Shown piece after piece: positions 49,660 through 60,171 of a stretch of 64,000 nucleotides of DNA. The first letter of the stretch is position 1, and each line of letters starts with the position of its first letter. Source of the DNA: Microbacterium sp. MAH-37. Lineage in GTDB: Bacteria > Actinomycetota > Actinomycetes > Actinomycetales > Microbacteriaceae. Location of the stretch: positions 186,001-250,000 of the forward strand of contig NZ_WSEN01000008.1 in assembly GCF_009758255.1 (NCBI RefSeq), written 5' to 3'. A model generated the notes under the pieces. It saw nothing but the letters and a program-made list of their open reading frames with translations. It was not told where the DNA came from and made no database searches. The position numbers were made by a program, and so were the translations under genes.

Positions 49660-50340
49660 TCAGCCCGCGAACACGAGTTCGTCGAGCGAGCGGATGCCGG
49701 TGACGTCCGGCATCCGCTCGCCCGTGCGCGCGAGGTGCACGGCGTGCAGCCCCGCGGCGAGCGCGCCGTGCACGTCGGCCTCGAGCGAGTCGCCGATCAT
49801 GACCGCTTCGGAGGCTGCGACGCCGACCCGTTCCAGCGCTGCGGCGTAGGCACGGGGATCGGGCTTGCCTGCCGGAAGCTCCGAGGAGCAGACGATCACG
49901 TCGAGGTGAGGTGTTAGCCCCAGACGGTCGACCTTGCCGTGCTGCTGCGCGCGGTCGCCGTTCGTGAGCAGCGCCACGATCAGCCCTGCTTCCCTGGCGC
50001 GCTGGAGGGCCGGCACGGCATCGTCGAAGCGGCGCAGCAGCTCCGCGTACCGACGGCCGTACCCGGTGCGGAAGATCTCGGACGCCTCGTCGTCGGACAG
50101 CTCACGGCCGAGGAACTCCCGCACACGGACCTGGCGCTGCTCCTCGAATCCGAGCTCCCTGGCCTGATACCGGCGGTAGTGCCGCTCGGCGATCTCGTCC
50201 CAGCGTTCGATCACGCCGTCGTCGGTGATGCCGTGGTCGGCCGCGAACGCCACGGCTGCGGCATCCTGCGCGCCGCGCTGATCGGTGAGCGTGCCGTCGA
50301 GGTCGAAGATCGCAGCGCGCAGCGCGAGGTGGGCGAGCAT
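49660..50340 (-). CDS. HAD-family hydrolase
   Basis: A 226-residue phosphatase-like HAD enzyme: motif I AAIFDLDGTLTDQRG, motif II VALLTNGDRAQQH, motif III GKPDPRAYAAAL and motif IV AVMIGDSLEADVHGALAAGL. It probably hydrolyses a small phosphate ester; the substrate is unknown. ATG 50340 starts directly before motif I. Divergent from the VOC pair. Confidence 0.93.
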   Translation of the reverse strand: MLAHLALRAAIFDLDGTLTDQRGAQDAAAVAFAADHGITDDGVIERWDEIAERHYRRYQARELGFEEQRQVRVREFLGRELSDDEASEIFRTGYGRRYAELLRRFDDAVPALQRAREAGLIVALLTNGDRAQQHGKVDRLGLTPHLDVIVCSSELPAGKPDPRAYAAALERVGVAASEAVMIGDSLEADVHGALAAGLHAVHLARTGERMPDVTGIRSLDELVFAG

Positions 50341-50393
50341 GCTCCCAGTCTGCCGTGCTCGACGATGTCGGCGGCATCCGCAAGACTGTCGGC

Positions 50394-50801
50394 ATGGCGA
50401 CCTTCGATCACCTCGGTCTGTCCGTCGCGGACGTGCCGCGGGCTTCCGACCAGCTCGATCCGGTGCTGACCGCGCTCGGCTACACCCGTGCGTACAACGC
50501 GCCGGAGCATGCCTACTGGCGGCAGACAGACGAGCCCGAGATCCTGCTGTACCCCGCTCGGGAAGAGGGTCAGCACGTGCACGGGCACGTGGGCTGGCAG
50601 CACATGGCGTTCGAGGTCGGCTCCCGTGAAGAGGTCGACCGGCTGCACCGGGTCGCAATGGATGCCGGGTGGTCGGCGGTGCGCGAGCCGAAGGAGTATC
50701 CGCGGTTCACCGAGCGGTACTACGCGTCGTTCGTCGAGGACGACAACGGCATCCGCTTCGAGTTCATGCACAACCCGCCGCGCGACACGACGAACGGCTG
50801 A
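50394..50801 (+). CDS. VOC-family protein (tandem copy 1)
   Basis: A 135-residue glyoxalase-fold protein: TFDHLGLSVADVPRASDQLD; HVGWQHMAFEVGSREEVDRL; then RYYASFVEDDNGIRFEFMHN. His residues in DHLG and in GWQHMAF and the Glu in FEFMH are at the metal-ligand positions of VOC enzymes. It is paralogous to the next gene; substrate unknown. Confidence 0.88.
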   Translation: MATFDHLGLSVADVPRASDQLDPVLTALGYTRAYNAPEHAYWRQTDEPEILLYPAREEGQHVHGHVGWQHMAFEVGSREEVDRLHRVAMDAGWSAVREPKEYPRFTERYYASFVEDDNGIRFEFMHNPPRDTTNG

Positions 50802-50838
50802 GCAGGCCGCGCCGCTGCCGTAGGGCAGACTGTCCCGC

Positions 50839-51246
50839 GTGCCAGTTCTCGATCACCTCGGCGTGACCGTCGTCGACCTCCCCCGGGGCATCGCCCAGTT
50901 CGACGCCGTACTCACCGCACTCGGCTTCGAATACGAGGGCCAGAAGGACGACTCGGCCGCCTGGTACAAGGACGACGAGACCGAGATCATCGTGTTCGCC
51001 CCGCGGAACGCCGACGACGCCGACCCGCATCTGCACGGCCGCGTCGGCTGGCAGCACCGCGCCTTCGCCGTCGACTCGCGAGACCAGGTCGACCGGATGC
51101 ACCGGGTCGCCGTCGATGCCGGCTGGAGCGTCGTGCGGGAGCCGAAGCTCTACCCCCGGTTCAACGACCGTTACTACGCGTCGTTCGTCGAGGACGACAG
51201 CGGCATCCGCATCGAATTCATGCACAACCCGCCGCGGGAGTCTTGA
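50839..51246 (+). CDS. VOC-family protein (tandem copy 2)
   Basis: A 135-residue paralogue of the preceding gene, read from a GTG: VLDHLGVTVVDLPRGIAQFD; RVGWQHRAFAVDSRDQVDRM; RYYASFVEDDSGIRIEFMHN. The two copies share most of their C-terminal half, so this is a tandem duplication. The next gene region begins with a small ORF at 51321. Confidence 0.88.
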   Translation: MPVLDHLGVTVVDLPRGIAQFDAVLTALGFEYEGQKDDSAAWYKDDETEIIVFAPRNADDADPHLHGRVGWQHRAFAVDSRDQVDRMHRVAVDAGWSVVREPKLYPRFNDRYYASFVEDDSGIRIEFMHNPPRES

Positions 51247-51320
51247 CGCCCCTGCCTCCGGTCCCCTACTGTGGCAAAGCTGTGCCGACCGGCGCAGCAT
51301 CCAGCCGAGGAGACGACGGA

Positions 51321-51422
51321 ATGACCGCACTGCGCGCCCTTCCCACGGTCCTTGCCTTTGCTCCGAACGAGCAGAAGCGCAATGACCGCGACGAGTCGTA
51401 CCCTCCGGCGCGCGCCGTGTGA
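51321..51422 (+). CDS. Small ORF (possible leader) upstream of rtcB
   Basis: A 33-residue frame (MTALRALPTVLAFAPNEQKR, ends PPARAV, TGA at 51420) with AGGAG about eight bases upstream. It is followed 19 bases later by an intrinsic terminator and then by rtcB. It may be a leader peptide controlling read-through, or an independent small gene; the sequence is not recognised. Confidence 0.5.
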   Translation: MTALRALPTVLAFAPNEQKRNDRDESYPPARAV

Positions 51423-51441
51423 CAGCATCCGCTGATCGCCC

Positions 51442-51471
51442 GCCCCGCACCGTCAGGTCCGGGGCTTTTTT
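51442..51471 (+). terminator. Intrinsic terminator between small ORF and rtcB
   Basis: GCCCCG (51442-51447) pairs with CGGGGC (51460-51465), extended by an inner ACC/GGT, followed by TTTTTT. rtcB begins 51 bases later, so any transcript from upstream must pass it. Confidence 0.8.
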
Positions 51472-51522
51472 CATGGCCTTCCCGTGACCTGTGGCTGAAC
51501 ACCTCACAGAAGGAAAGGAATC

Positions 51523-52692
51523 ATGGAGAGGCTCTCCGCACGGCTGCTGTCGTGGGCTTCGCTGATCGACGAGAAGACGCTCGAGCAGGCGAAGACCACG
51601 GCGCGCATGCCGTTCATCCACCCGCACCTGGCGCTCATGCCGGATGCGCACCTCGGCAAGGGGGCGACCGTCGGATCGGTGATCCCGACCCTGGGCGCGA
51701 TCATCCCCGCCGCCGTCGGCGTCGACATCGGCTGCGGCATGATCGCCGTCCGCACGCAGTTCACCGTGGACGAGTTCACCCAGCGCGACCTCGCCCCGCT
51801 GCGGGAGGCGATCGAGCGGGCCGTCCCGCTCTCGGCCGGCCGGTACAACCGCAAGGTGGTCGCCACCGCCGAGCCGCGGATCGCGGAGCTGGAGAGCCTT
51901 GGCGAGAAGCACGGGTTCGACCCGGAGTCCTACGCGGGCAACTGGCGGCTGCAGCTGGGCACGCTCGGCTCCGGCAACCACTTCATCGAGGTGTCGGCCG
52001 ACGAGCTCGGCCGGATCTGGCTGTTCCTGCACTCCGGTTCGCGGGGAGTGGGAAACAGGATCGCCACGCACCACATCGCGGTCGCGCAGCTGCTGGCGAA
52101 GCAGTGGTGGATCGACCTGCCCGACCCCGACCTGGCCTACCTGGTCGAGGGGACGCCGGAGTTCACGCGGTACATCCGGGAGCTGCGGTGGGCTCAGCGG
52201 TTCGCGCTGCTGAACCGGGAGGAGATGATGGACCGGGTCGTGCGGCAGGTGTCGGAGTTCGCCGGCATCCCGGTGGACGAGCAGGAGCGGATCAACTGCC
52301 ACCACAACTTCACCGAGTCGGAGAAGCACTACGGCAAGCAGGTCTGGGTGTCCCGGAAGGGCGCGATCCAGGCTGACGCCGGGCGGCCCGGGCTCATCCC
52401 CGGTTCCATGGGCACCGCCTCATACGTGGTGGAGGGCCTCGGCGACCCGCAGTCGCTGAACTCCTCCCCGCACGGCGCTGGTCGGGAGTACTCCCGGTCG
52501 GCGGCGCGGCGCACGTTCACGCACGAGCAGCTGCGGGAGGCGATGACCGGCATCGAGTTCCGCGACACCGACGCCTTCATCGATGAGATCCCTCAGGCCT
52601 ACAAGCCGATCGACACGGTGATGGCCGACGCAGCCGATCTCGTACGGATCAGGCACACCCTGCGGCAGCTCGTCAACGTGAAGGGCGACTGA
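51523..52692 (+). CDS. rtcB: RtcB-type 3'-phosphate RNA ligase
   Basis: A 389-residue RtcB. Motifs: MPDAHLGKGATVGSVI, VGVDIGCGMIAVRT, LGTLGSGNHFIEVS (metal ligands), INCHHNFTESEK, and the GMP-His site NSSPHGAGREYSRSAAR. It joins 2',3'-cyclic or 3'-phosphate ends to 5'-OH RNA, for tRNA repair or splicing. The length is similar to E. coli RtcB (408). AAGGAAAGGA precedes the ATG. A terminator and small ORF upstream suggest attenuation. Confidence 0.95.
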   Translation: MERLSARLLSWASLIDEKTLEQAKTTARMPFIHPHLALMPDAHLGKGATVGSVIPTLGAIIPAAVGVDIGCGMIAVRTQFTVDEFTQRDLAPLREAIERAVPLSAGRYNRKVVATAEPRIAELESLGEKHGFDPESYAGNWRLQLGTLGSGNHFIEVSADELGRIWLFLHSGSRGVGNRIATHHIAVAQLLAKQWWIDLPDPDLAYLVEGTPEFTRYIRELRWAQRFALLNREEMMDRVVRQVSEFAGIPVDEQERINCHHNFTESEKHYGKQVWVSRKGAIQADAGRPGLIPGSMGTASYVVEGLGDPQSLNSSPHGAGREYSRSAARRTFTHEQLREAMTGIEFRDTDAFIDEIPQAYKPIDTVMADAADLVRIRHTLRQLVNVKGD

Positions 52693-52699
52693 GCCTGCG

Positions 52700-52785
52700 G
52701 CGCCGAGTGCACGGCATCCTGTCGAGTGCACCATCTGTTCACGTGAACGGGTGGTGCACTCGGCGACAGGTCGCGCACTCGGCGC
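52700..52785. repeat. Long palindrome between rtcB and the MFS gene
   Basis: GCGCCGAGTGC (52700-52710) is matched by GCACTCGGCGC (52775-52785); inside it TCGAGTGCACCA matches TGGTGCACTCGG, and the centre is TTCACGTGAA. It forms a hairpin of roughly 35 pairs with small bulges. It likely terminates both converging genes and may be a dispersed element. Confidence 0.75.
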
Positions 52786-52796
52786 ATCCGGGCCCG

Positions 52797-54254
52797 TCAG
52801 CTCAGGACGGGCTCGGATGCCTCGACCTCGGCGCGGTCGGTGAAGGCCTGCTTCGGCACGAAGCACAGGATCACCGCCGCGGCGAGCGCCGTCGCACCGC
52901 ACACCACCCACACCGTCACGTACCCGGCGAATGAACCGGCGGTGCCCTCCACCGCCGCACCGGACACCCCGTGCAGCAGCGCGATACCGAACACGCACGA
53001 GGCGATCGCGCCTCCGACCGTCTTCACCGAGTTGGTCAGGCCTGTGGCGACACCGGTCTGGCTCGCCGGCGCGGCCGAGGCCGCCGCGGCGGGCAGCGCG
53101 GCGACGAGGGCGCCAGAGCCGAGGCCCACCACGACCATGTTCGTGACGACCTGGACGTAGGTCGCGTGCAGCGGCAGAAACAGCAGGAACCCGACACCGA
53201 CCAGCACCGAGGCGCCGATCAGGGTGACGCGCGGCGTGAGGCGACGGGCGATCATCGGGAACAGCAGCGCACCGACGATCATCGCGATCAGGTACACGCC
53301 GATCAGCAGCGAGGTCGCGAAACCGGTCGTGCCGAGGCCGTAGCCGTACACCGTCGGGTCGGTGCGTGCGAAGGTCGACAGGGGCGCCTGCGCGCCGAGC
53401 ACGCTGACGCCGAACAGCCCGGCGGTGAGGAAGACCGGACCGAGGGCCGGCGAACGGAACATCCGCACGTCGATGATCGGGTCCTCGCGCCGCAGCTCCC
53501 AGAGCACGAACGGCACGACCAGCACCAGGCCGAGCAGCACGATCGCCCACGACCACGGGTTCACCAGCCCGCCGTCGAGTCGCAGCAGGCCGAGGCCGCC
53601 GGTGAACGCCACCAGTGCGAGGGAGATCAGGACCAGGCCCACCGTGTCGAAGACACCGCCGGTGGGCTCGGGCGACTCCTTGACCCCGAACAGGATCACG
53701 AAGAAGCACAGCACCACCATCAGCGCCGGCACGAGCAGCACCACCGTGAGCGGCAGGCTGTCGACGAGCGCACCGCCGACCAGGGCGCCGATGATCGCGC
53801 CGGTCTCCAGCGCTGCGACGAGCAGACCGGCAGCGCGCGCCGTGACCGTGGATCGGGCGTCCATCCGCCGCGAGCGGGACCAGATCAGCGCGATCTCGAG
53901 AGGCAGCCACACCGTGTAGAAGCCCATCAGCGCCCAGGCCGCCAGGAACACGGGGAACGAGACGGTGAAGGGCAGCACCAGCGCCGCAGCGGCCGTCAGC
54001 GCGGTCGAGATCAGCAGCATCCGCTTGTGGCCGACCATGTCGCCGAGCTTCGCGAATGCGGGAACGACGAGCGCCGAAAGCATCAGCTGCGCGCCCTCGA
54101 GCCAGTTCACGTCGGCGTCGTGGATGCCCAGATTCCGGGCGATGTCCGACAGCATCGGCGTGTAATAGCCCTGGATGACGCCGCTGGTGAACTCGACGAA
54201 AGCCAGGAAGCCGACCACGGTCGCGAGCGCGCCGAGAGTCTTGGTGCGCGACAT
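52797..54254 (-). CDS. MFS drug/solute transporter (DHA2-like)
   Basis: A 485-residue transporter of the major facilitator superfamily, with motif A FAKLGDMVGHKRMLLIST and about 12-14 hydrophobic segments (VVLLVPALMVVLCFFVILFG, PVFLTAGLFGVSVLGAQAPL, TGFATSLLIGVYLIAMIVGA). The long size and the PALGPVFLTA-type central loop suggest the 14-segment DHA2 exporter class. It probably exports a drug or metabolite. No adjacent regulator is seen. Confidence 0.9.
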   Translation of the reverse strand: MSRTKTLGALATVVGFLAFVEFTSGVIQGYYTPMLSDIARNLGIHDADVNWLEGAQLMLSALVVPAFAKLGDMVGHKRMLLISTALTAAAALVLPFTVSFPVFLAAWALMGFYTVWLPLEIALIWSRSRRMDARSTVTARAAGLLVAALETGAIIGALVGGALVDSLPLTVVLLVPALMVVLCFFVILFGVKESPEPTGGVFDTVGLVLISLALVAFTGGLGLLRLDGGLVNPWSWAIVLLGLVLVVPFVLWELRREDPIIDVRMFRSPALGPVFLTAGLFGVSVLGAQAPLSTFARTDPTVYGYGLGTTGFATSLLIGVYLIAMIVGALLFPMIARRLTPRVTLIGASVLVGVGFLLFLPLHATYVQVVTNMVVVGLGSGALVAALPAAAASAAPASQTGVATGLTNSVKTVGGAIASCVFGIALLHGVSGAAVEGTAGSFAGYVTVWVVCGATALAAAVILCFVPKQAFTDRAEVEASEPVLS

Positions 54255-54297
54255 CGCGCCTCCTCGGGAAAAGAAAGTGGCCCTCGGGTAGGGCGCT

Positions 54298-55638
54298 CTA
54301 CTGTAACCCTTCGATGAGCGCGCGGTGGAATCGCTCCCCGCGCTCGAGGGCCTCGATCTCCACGCTCTCGTCGACGCCGTGGATCGCCGCGCGCTGCGCG
54401 CTCGACATCTCCAGGGGCGCGAATCGGAACACCGAGGGCGAGAACCGGTGGAAGTGCCGCGAGTCGGTCGCCGCCATCATCACATACGGCACGGCCGGGA
54501 TGCCGGGATGCGAGACCGCCAGCGCGTGCTCGAGCAGGCCGAACGCGGGAGTGTCCGTGCGCGACTCCGGCGAGGGCTCGCTCGCGTCGACCAGACGCAC
54601 GGTCACCTGCTTGTCGGCGACCCGACGGCGCACACGATCCGCCGCCTGCGCGGTCGTCTCGCCGAGCGCGATGCGCAGATTGAGAGTGGCGGATGCCTGT
54701 GACGGGATGACGTTCGCAGCGGTGCCGCCCGACTGCATCGTCGCGGCGACCGTGGTGCGTACGAGGGCGGCCGGCTCGCCGCCGAGAGCGGCGAAGACCC
54801 GGGCGTTGAGCCACGGGCTCGCGGCGAGGACGCGCAGCAGGAGCCGGGCGGGTCCCTTGGCCGATCCGGACAGCTGACCCAGCATCCGCCCCACCGCCTT
54901 CGGCGTGCGCGCGCGGAACGTCGACGGGCCCAGCCTGTCGACCGCCCGCGCGACCCTGCGCACGGCGGTGACCGGCGGCGGAGTGGAGGCGTGTCCGCCA
55001 TCGCCGCGGGCGGACAGTTCGATCGTGGCGATGCCCTTCTCCCCGACGCCGATCATCGCCGCGCTGCCCGGCACGAACGGCAGCGGGGCGTCGACGACGG
55101 CGCCGCCCTCGTCCACCACCAGCCAGGGCACGATCCCCCGCTCCTGGAAGGCCGCGGCGATGGCCTGCGCCGCGGTCCCGTAGGTCTCCTCGTTGCCGCC
55201 GAACGAGAGATACACGTCGCGGGCTGGCCTGAACCCCGCGGCGAGCAGGTTCTCGACGGCCTCGATGACGACGATCAGCGGGCCCTTGTCATCGAGCGCG
55301 CCGCGGCCGTAGACCGAGCCGTCGGCGATCCGGCCCTCGAAGGGCGGGTAGGTCCACGGGTCGGTCTCGTCCACCGGCACGACGTCGAAGTGCGCCATCA
55401 GGACGAGCGGACCATCGGATGCCTCGGCGCGGCCCTTCCAGCGGAAGAGCAGCCCGAACTCGGTGTGGCGCTCGAGGGTGAGGTGCTCGTGCGTGAGCGG
55501 GTACAGCTCGGCGAGCAGGGCGACGAACGCCTCGAAGGGCTCAGCACCCCGGCGGTCGAGCTCTGCCGACACTGTCGGCAGCTGGATCATCCGGGAGAGG
55601 CGGTCGGCGATGCCGGGGCGGGGCGGGACTTCGGGCAT
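54298..55638 (-). CDS. M20-family metallopeptidase
   Basis: A 446-residue peptidase with the M20 zinc motifs: LVLMAHFDVVPVDETDPW (H-F-D), YGRGALDDKGPLIVVIEAV, the FGGNEETYGTAAQA catalytic Glu pair, and VMMAATDSRHFHR near the end. It is probably a dipeptidase, carboxypeptidase or related hydrolase. The start at 55638 is chosen because the first 12 residues of the longer frame are unlike the family. It converges with nothing nearby; the next gene is the CstR-like regulator. Confidence 0.93.
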   Translation of the reverse strand: MPEVPPRPGIADRLSRMIQLPTVSAELDRRGAEPFEAFVALLAELYPLTHEHLTLERHTEFGLLFRWKGRAEASDGPLVLMAHFDVVPVDETDPWTYPPFEGRIADGSVYGRGALDDKGPLIVVIEAVENLLAAGFRPARDVYLSFGGNEETYGTAAQAIAAAFQERGIVPWLVVDEGGAVVDAPLPFVPGSAAMIGVGEKGIATIELSARGDGGHASTPPPVTAVRRVARAVDRLGPSTFRARTPKAVGRMLGQLSGSAKGPARLLLRVLAASPWLNARVFAALGGEPAALVRTTVAATMQSGGTAANVIPSQASATLNLRIALGETTAQAADRVRRRVADKQVTVRLVDASEPSPESRTDTPAFGLLEHALAVSHPGIPAVPYVMMAATDSRHFHRFSPSVFRFAPLEMSSAQRAAIHGVDESVEIEALERGERFHRALIEGLQ

Positions 55639-55670
55639 CTGGCCATCGTACGTCCCGCCCCACCCGTGCT

Positions 55671-57620
<1,950 letters not shown>

Positions 57621-57788
57621 TCAGGCCTTTCCGAAGAGCTTCCCGAAGAATCCGGTCGGCGCCGGCTCGTCGTCGTGCCCGGGGCACCACTGCGATGCGG
57701 GCACGCTCTTCTTCACGCTGTCGACGTGCTGGCCGCATCCGGCCCACGTCGTCTTTCCACACGTCTTGCACGTCACTGCTCTACACAT
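57621..57788 (-). CDS. Small zinc-ribbon-like protein
   Basis: A 55-residue protein (MCRAVTCKTCGKTTWAGCGQ, then HVDSVKKS, QWCPGHDDEPAP and FGKLFGKA). Cys residues in CKTC and GCGQH / CPGH could hold a zinc or a persulfide. I do not recognise a named family. It is the first gene of the operon; the outermost operator overlaps its start codon. A role in sulfur transfer or sensing is inference from context. Confidence 0.75.
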   Translation of the reverse strand: MCRAVTCKTCGKTTWAGCGQHVDSVKKSVPASQWCPGHDDEPAPTGFFGKLFGKA

Positions 57789-57823
57789 ACCCCCGAGGGT
57801 ATCAGTCATACCCCTGGGGGTAT
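57787..57823. promoter_or_regulatory. Two tandem CsoR/CstR-type operators
   Basis: ATACCCCCGAGGGTAT (57787-57802) and ATACCCCTGGGGGTAT (57808-57823) are 16-bp near-palindromes of the TACCC/GGGTA type. Their centres are 21 bases apart, two helical turns, so two tetramers may bind side by side. The first overlaps the zinc-ribbon start, so binding blocks the operon. Confidence 0.85.
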
Positions 57824-57837
57824 GCTGAGAGCTCTTG

Positions 57838-59241
57838 TCAGCGCAGCGCGTTGGCCTCGACGAAGGCGCGCAGCGCCTGCTCGTCATCGGGGAGTTCGGT
57901 GACATGCTGCGGCGCGGCGAGCATCTCCTGCAGCTCGGGCGAGTAGTCCAGCTCGACGCCGATCGCCTCGACGATGGTCTCGGCGAACTTCTGCGGCTTG
58001 GCGGTCTCGAGCACGAGCATCGGCACGCCGTCCTCGACGTGCTCGCGGGCGATGCGGACGCCGTCGGCGGTGTGCGGATCGATGATCTCGCCGGTCGCCT
58101 CGTGCACGGCCTTGATGGTGGCGAGCCGGTCGGCGTGCGTGGACGTACCGCTGACGATGCCGAACTCGGCCTCGAACCGCGGCTGCTCGGCGGAGAGGTC
58201 GAAGTACCCCTGCCGATCAAGGTCGGCCCACAGCTGCCGCACGCGCTCGGCGTCACGTCCGACCACGGCGTAGATGAACCGCTCCAGGTTCGATGCCTTC
58301 GAGATGTCCATCGACGGGCTGGACGTGGCGAGGGTGTCGGCGGCCGACCGCGGCCGGTACACGCCCGTGCGGAAGAACTCGTCGAGCACGTTGTTCTCGT
58401 TGGCGGCGAGCACGAGTCGGCGCACCGGCAGGCCCATCCGCTTCGCCCAGAAGCCGGACAGGATGTTGCCGAAGTTGCCAGAGGGCACCGTGAACGAGAC
58501 CTCGGTCGGGCCCATCGCGTCGGTCGCGCGCAGCCAGGCCCAGAAATAGTAGACGACCTGCGCGGTGATGCGCGCGAGGTTGATCGAGTTCACCGCGCCG
58601 AGGCTCCAGGTGCGCTTGAACGGCACGTCGCCGGCGAGCGCCTTCACCAGGTTCTGGCAGTCGTCGAACACGCCCTCGATGGCGATGTTGTGCACGTTCT
58701 CGTCGGCGAGCGAGTACATCTGCGCGCGCTGGAACGCACTCATCCGGCCCTGCGGCGAGAGCATGAACACCGCGACGCGCTCCTTGCCGCGCAGCGCGTG
58801 CTCGGCTGCGGAGCCGGTGTCGCCCGAGGTCGCGCCGACGATGTTCAGCACGCCGTCCTTGCGCTCCAGCACGTACTCCATGACCTGGCCGAGGAACTGC
58901 ATCGCCATGTCCTTGAACGCAAGGGTCGGGCCCTCGCTGAGGCCGACGAGCGTGAGGCCGCCGTCGATCGGGCGCAACGGCACGACGTCGGTCGGGAAGT
59001 CCGTGTAGGCGGCCGCGGTCATCCGCGCCAGGTCCTCGCGCGGGATGTCGGTGGCGAACAGGCCGAGCACCTCGGTGGCGAGCTCGGGGTACGAGAGCCG
59101 GCGCCAGGAGGCCAGCGTGCCGGCATCCACCTGCGGAAGCTCCTCGGGCACGGCGAGTCCGCCGTCGGTGGCCAGGCCTTCGAGCAGCGTCTCGGAGTAC
59201 GGCAGCGGCGCCATGCCGCCGCGGGTGGAGATGAACTGCAC
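57838..59241 (-). CDS. thrC: Threonine synthase
   Basis: PLP enzyme converting O-phosphohomoserine to threonine. A 467-residue protein with STRGGMAPLPYSETLLEGLA (family start), PLP-Lys motif GPTLAFKDMAMQFLGQVM, IVGATSGDTGSAAEHALRGK and FTVPSGNFGNILSGFWAKRM. Its length matches the long (class I-like) form. GTG 59241 has GAGGAG five bases upstream. It stops just before the CstR-type operators, without a visible terminator. Confidence 0.96.
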   Translation of the reverse strand: MQFISTRGGMAPLPYSETLLEGLATDGGLAVPEELPQVDAGTLASWRRLSYPELATEVLGLFATDIPREDLARMTAAAYTDFPTDVVPLRPIDGGLTLVGLSEGPTLAFKDMAMQFLGQVMEYVLERKDGVLNIVGATSGDTGSAAEHALRGKERVAVFMLSPQGRMSAFQRAQMYSLADENVHNIAIEGVFDDCQNLVKALAGDVPFKRTWSLGAVNSINLARITAQVVYYFWAWLRATDAMGPTEVSFTVPSGNFGNILSGFWAKRMGLPVRRLVLAANENNVLDEFFRTGVYRPRSAADTLATSSPSMDISKASNLERFIYAVVGRDAERVRQLWADLDRQGYFDLSAEQPRFEAEFGIVSGTSTHADRLATIKAVHEATGEIIDPHTADGVRIAREHVEDGVPMLVLETAKPQKFAETIVEAIGVELDYSPELQEMLAAPQHVTELPDDEQALRAFVEANALR

Positions 59242-59332
59242 AGGGACTCCTCGGGGTCGCGAACCCCTATTGTCTCAGGATCCCGGGCGCGCCGAGGCCG
59301 CGTGACGTCCTATGCTTCCGGCCGCTCACTCA

Positions 59333-59440
59333 TTCCGGTCCCAACGGATGCGGGTCCCGCCGTCGAAACACCCGCAACGAGTGAGACCGGAGCATCATGA
59401 GGATCGCGCTCCGTTGGCTCCGGTCTCAACCGTTGCGGGT
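59333..59440. repeat. Three-copy repeat upstream of thrC
   Basis: TCCGGTCCCAACGGATGCGG (from 59334) recurs as TCCGGTCTCAACCGTTGCGG (from 59419). An inverted copy ACCCGCAACGAGTGAGACC (59370-59388) lies between them and pairs with the second copy over 22 bases with two mismatches. It therefore can form a hairpin that overlaps the stop of the RibD-like gene. Nothing else is seen in 59242-59439. Confidence 0.65.
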
Positions 59441-60171
59441 CACGACCGGGCGTAGTGCAGGAACAGCTCGTCGGCGGCGCGGAGGACGGATGCCAGGTGC
59501 ATGCCGGTCGGGGATGCCGTCGCGCCGGAGGTGATCCGGCCGGATGCTCCGCCCTCGAGTGTCGGCGCGATCGTCAGATGCAGGGCGTCGACGGCGCCCG
59601 CGGCGAGGAACGACCCGAACACGTGCGGGCCGCCCTCGCCGTGCACGTGCCGGAGTCCCCGGTCGGCGAGCTCCGCCCGCACGCGGAGCGGATCGACATC
59701 CCCTTCTCCGCACACGATCACGTCGGCGACATCCGCGAGTCTCCGCGCCGGCGCGCCGACGACCGTGCAGATGATCGGGCGCACTGGCGCCTCGGTGAAG
59801 ATCGGCGACGCCGGGTCGAGGTGCAGGCTGCGCGAGATCAGCACGAATGTCGGGTGCGCGGCCAGGCCCCGCGCCTCGCGCCAGGCGACGGATGCCGCAT
59901 CGAGCCGCATCCCGCCGTAGCCCTCGATGCGCGCCGTTCCGGCGCCGAGCAGGATCGCATCGGCGGGGCGGCGGAGCAGATCGAACAGGCGCCGGTCGGC
60001 GGCGTCCCCCAGCCCGCCGGACCGGCCGTCGCGGGTGGCCGCACCGTCGATCGACGCGATGAAGTTCATCCGCAGCCAATCGCGGCCCTCCGGCATCGCG
60101 ATCAGCGCGAGCAGCGCCTCATCGTCGAGTCCGGATGCCGGGTCCGGCCAGAGCAGATCCACGTCAGACAT
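59440..60171 (-). CDS. RibD-like (Rv2671-type) pyrimidine/dihydrofolate reductase
   Basis: A 243-residue protein of the RibD C-terminal / DHFR-like fold: WLRMNFIASIDGAATRDGRS, LRRPADAILLGAGTARIEGY and GEGGPHVFGSFLAAGAVDAL. It closely follows my memory of M. tuberculosis Rv2671, reported to have dihydrofolate reductase activity and to alter antifolate sensitivity. It overlaps the folP-like gene by 8 bases. A deaminase domain is absent, so it is not a full RibD. Confidence 0.85.
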   Translation of the reverse strand: MSDVDLLWPDPASGLDDEALLALIAMPEGRDWLRMNFIASIDGAATRDGRSGGLGDAADRRLFDLLRRPADAILLGAGTARIEGYGGMRLDAASVAWREARGLAAHPTFVLISRSLHLDPASPIFTEAPVRPIICTVVGAPARRLADVADVIVCGEGDVDPLRVRAELADRGLRHVHGEGGPHVFGSFLAAGAVDALHLTIAPTLEGGASGRITSGATASPTGMHLASVLRAADELFLHYARS

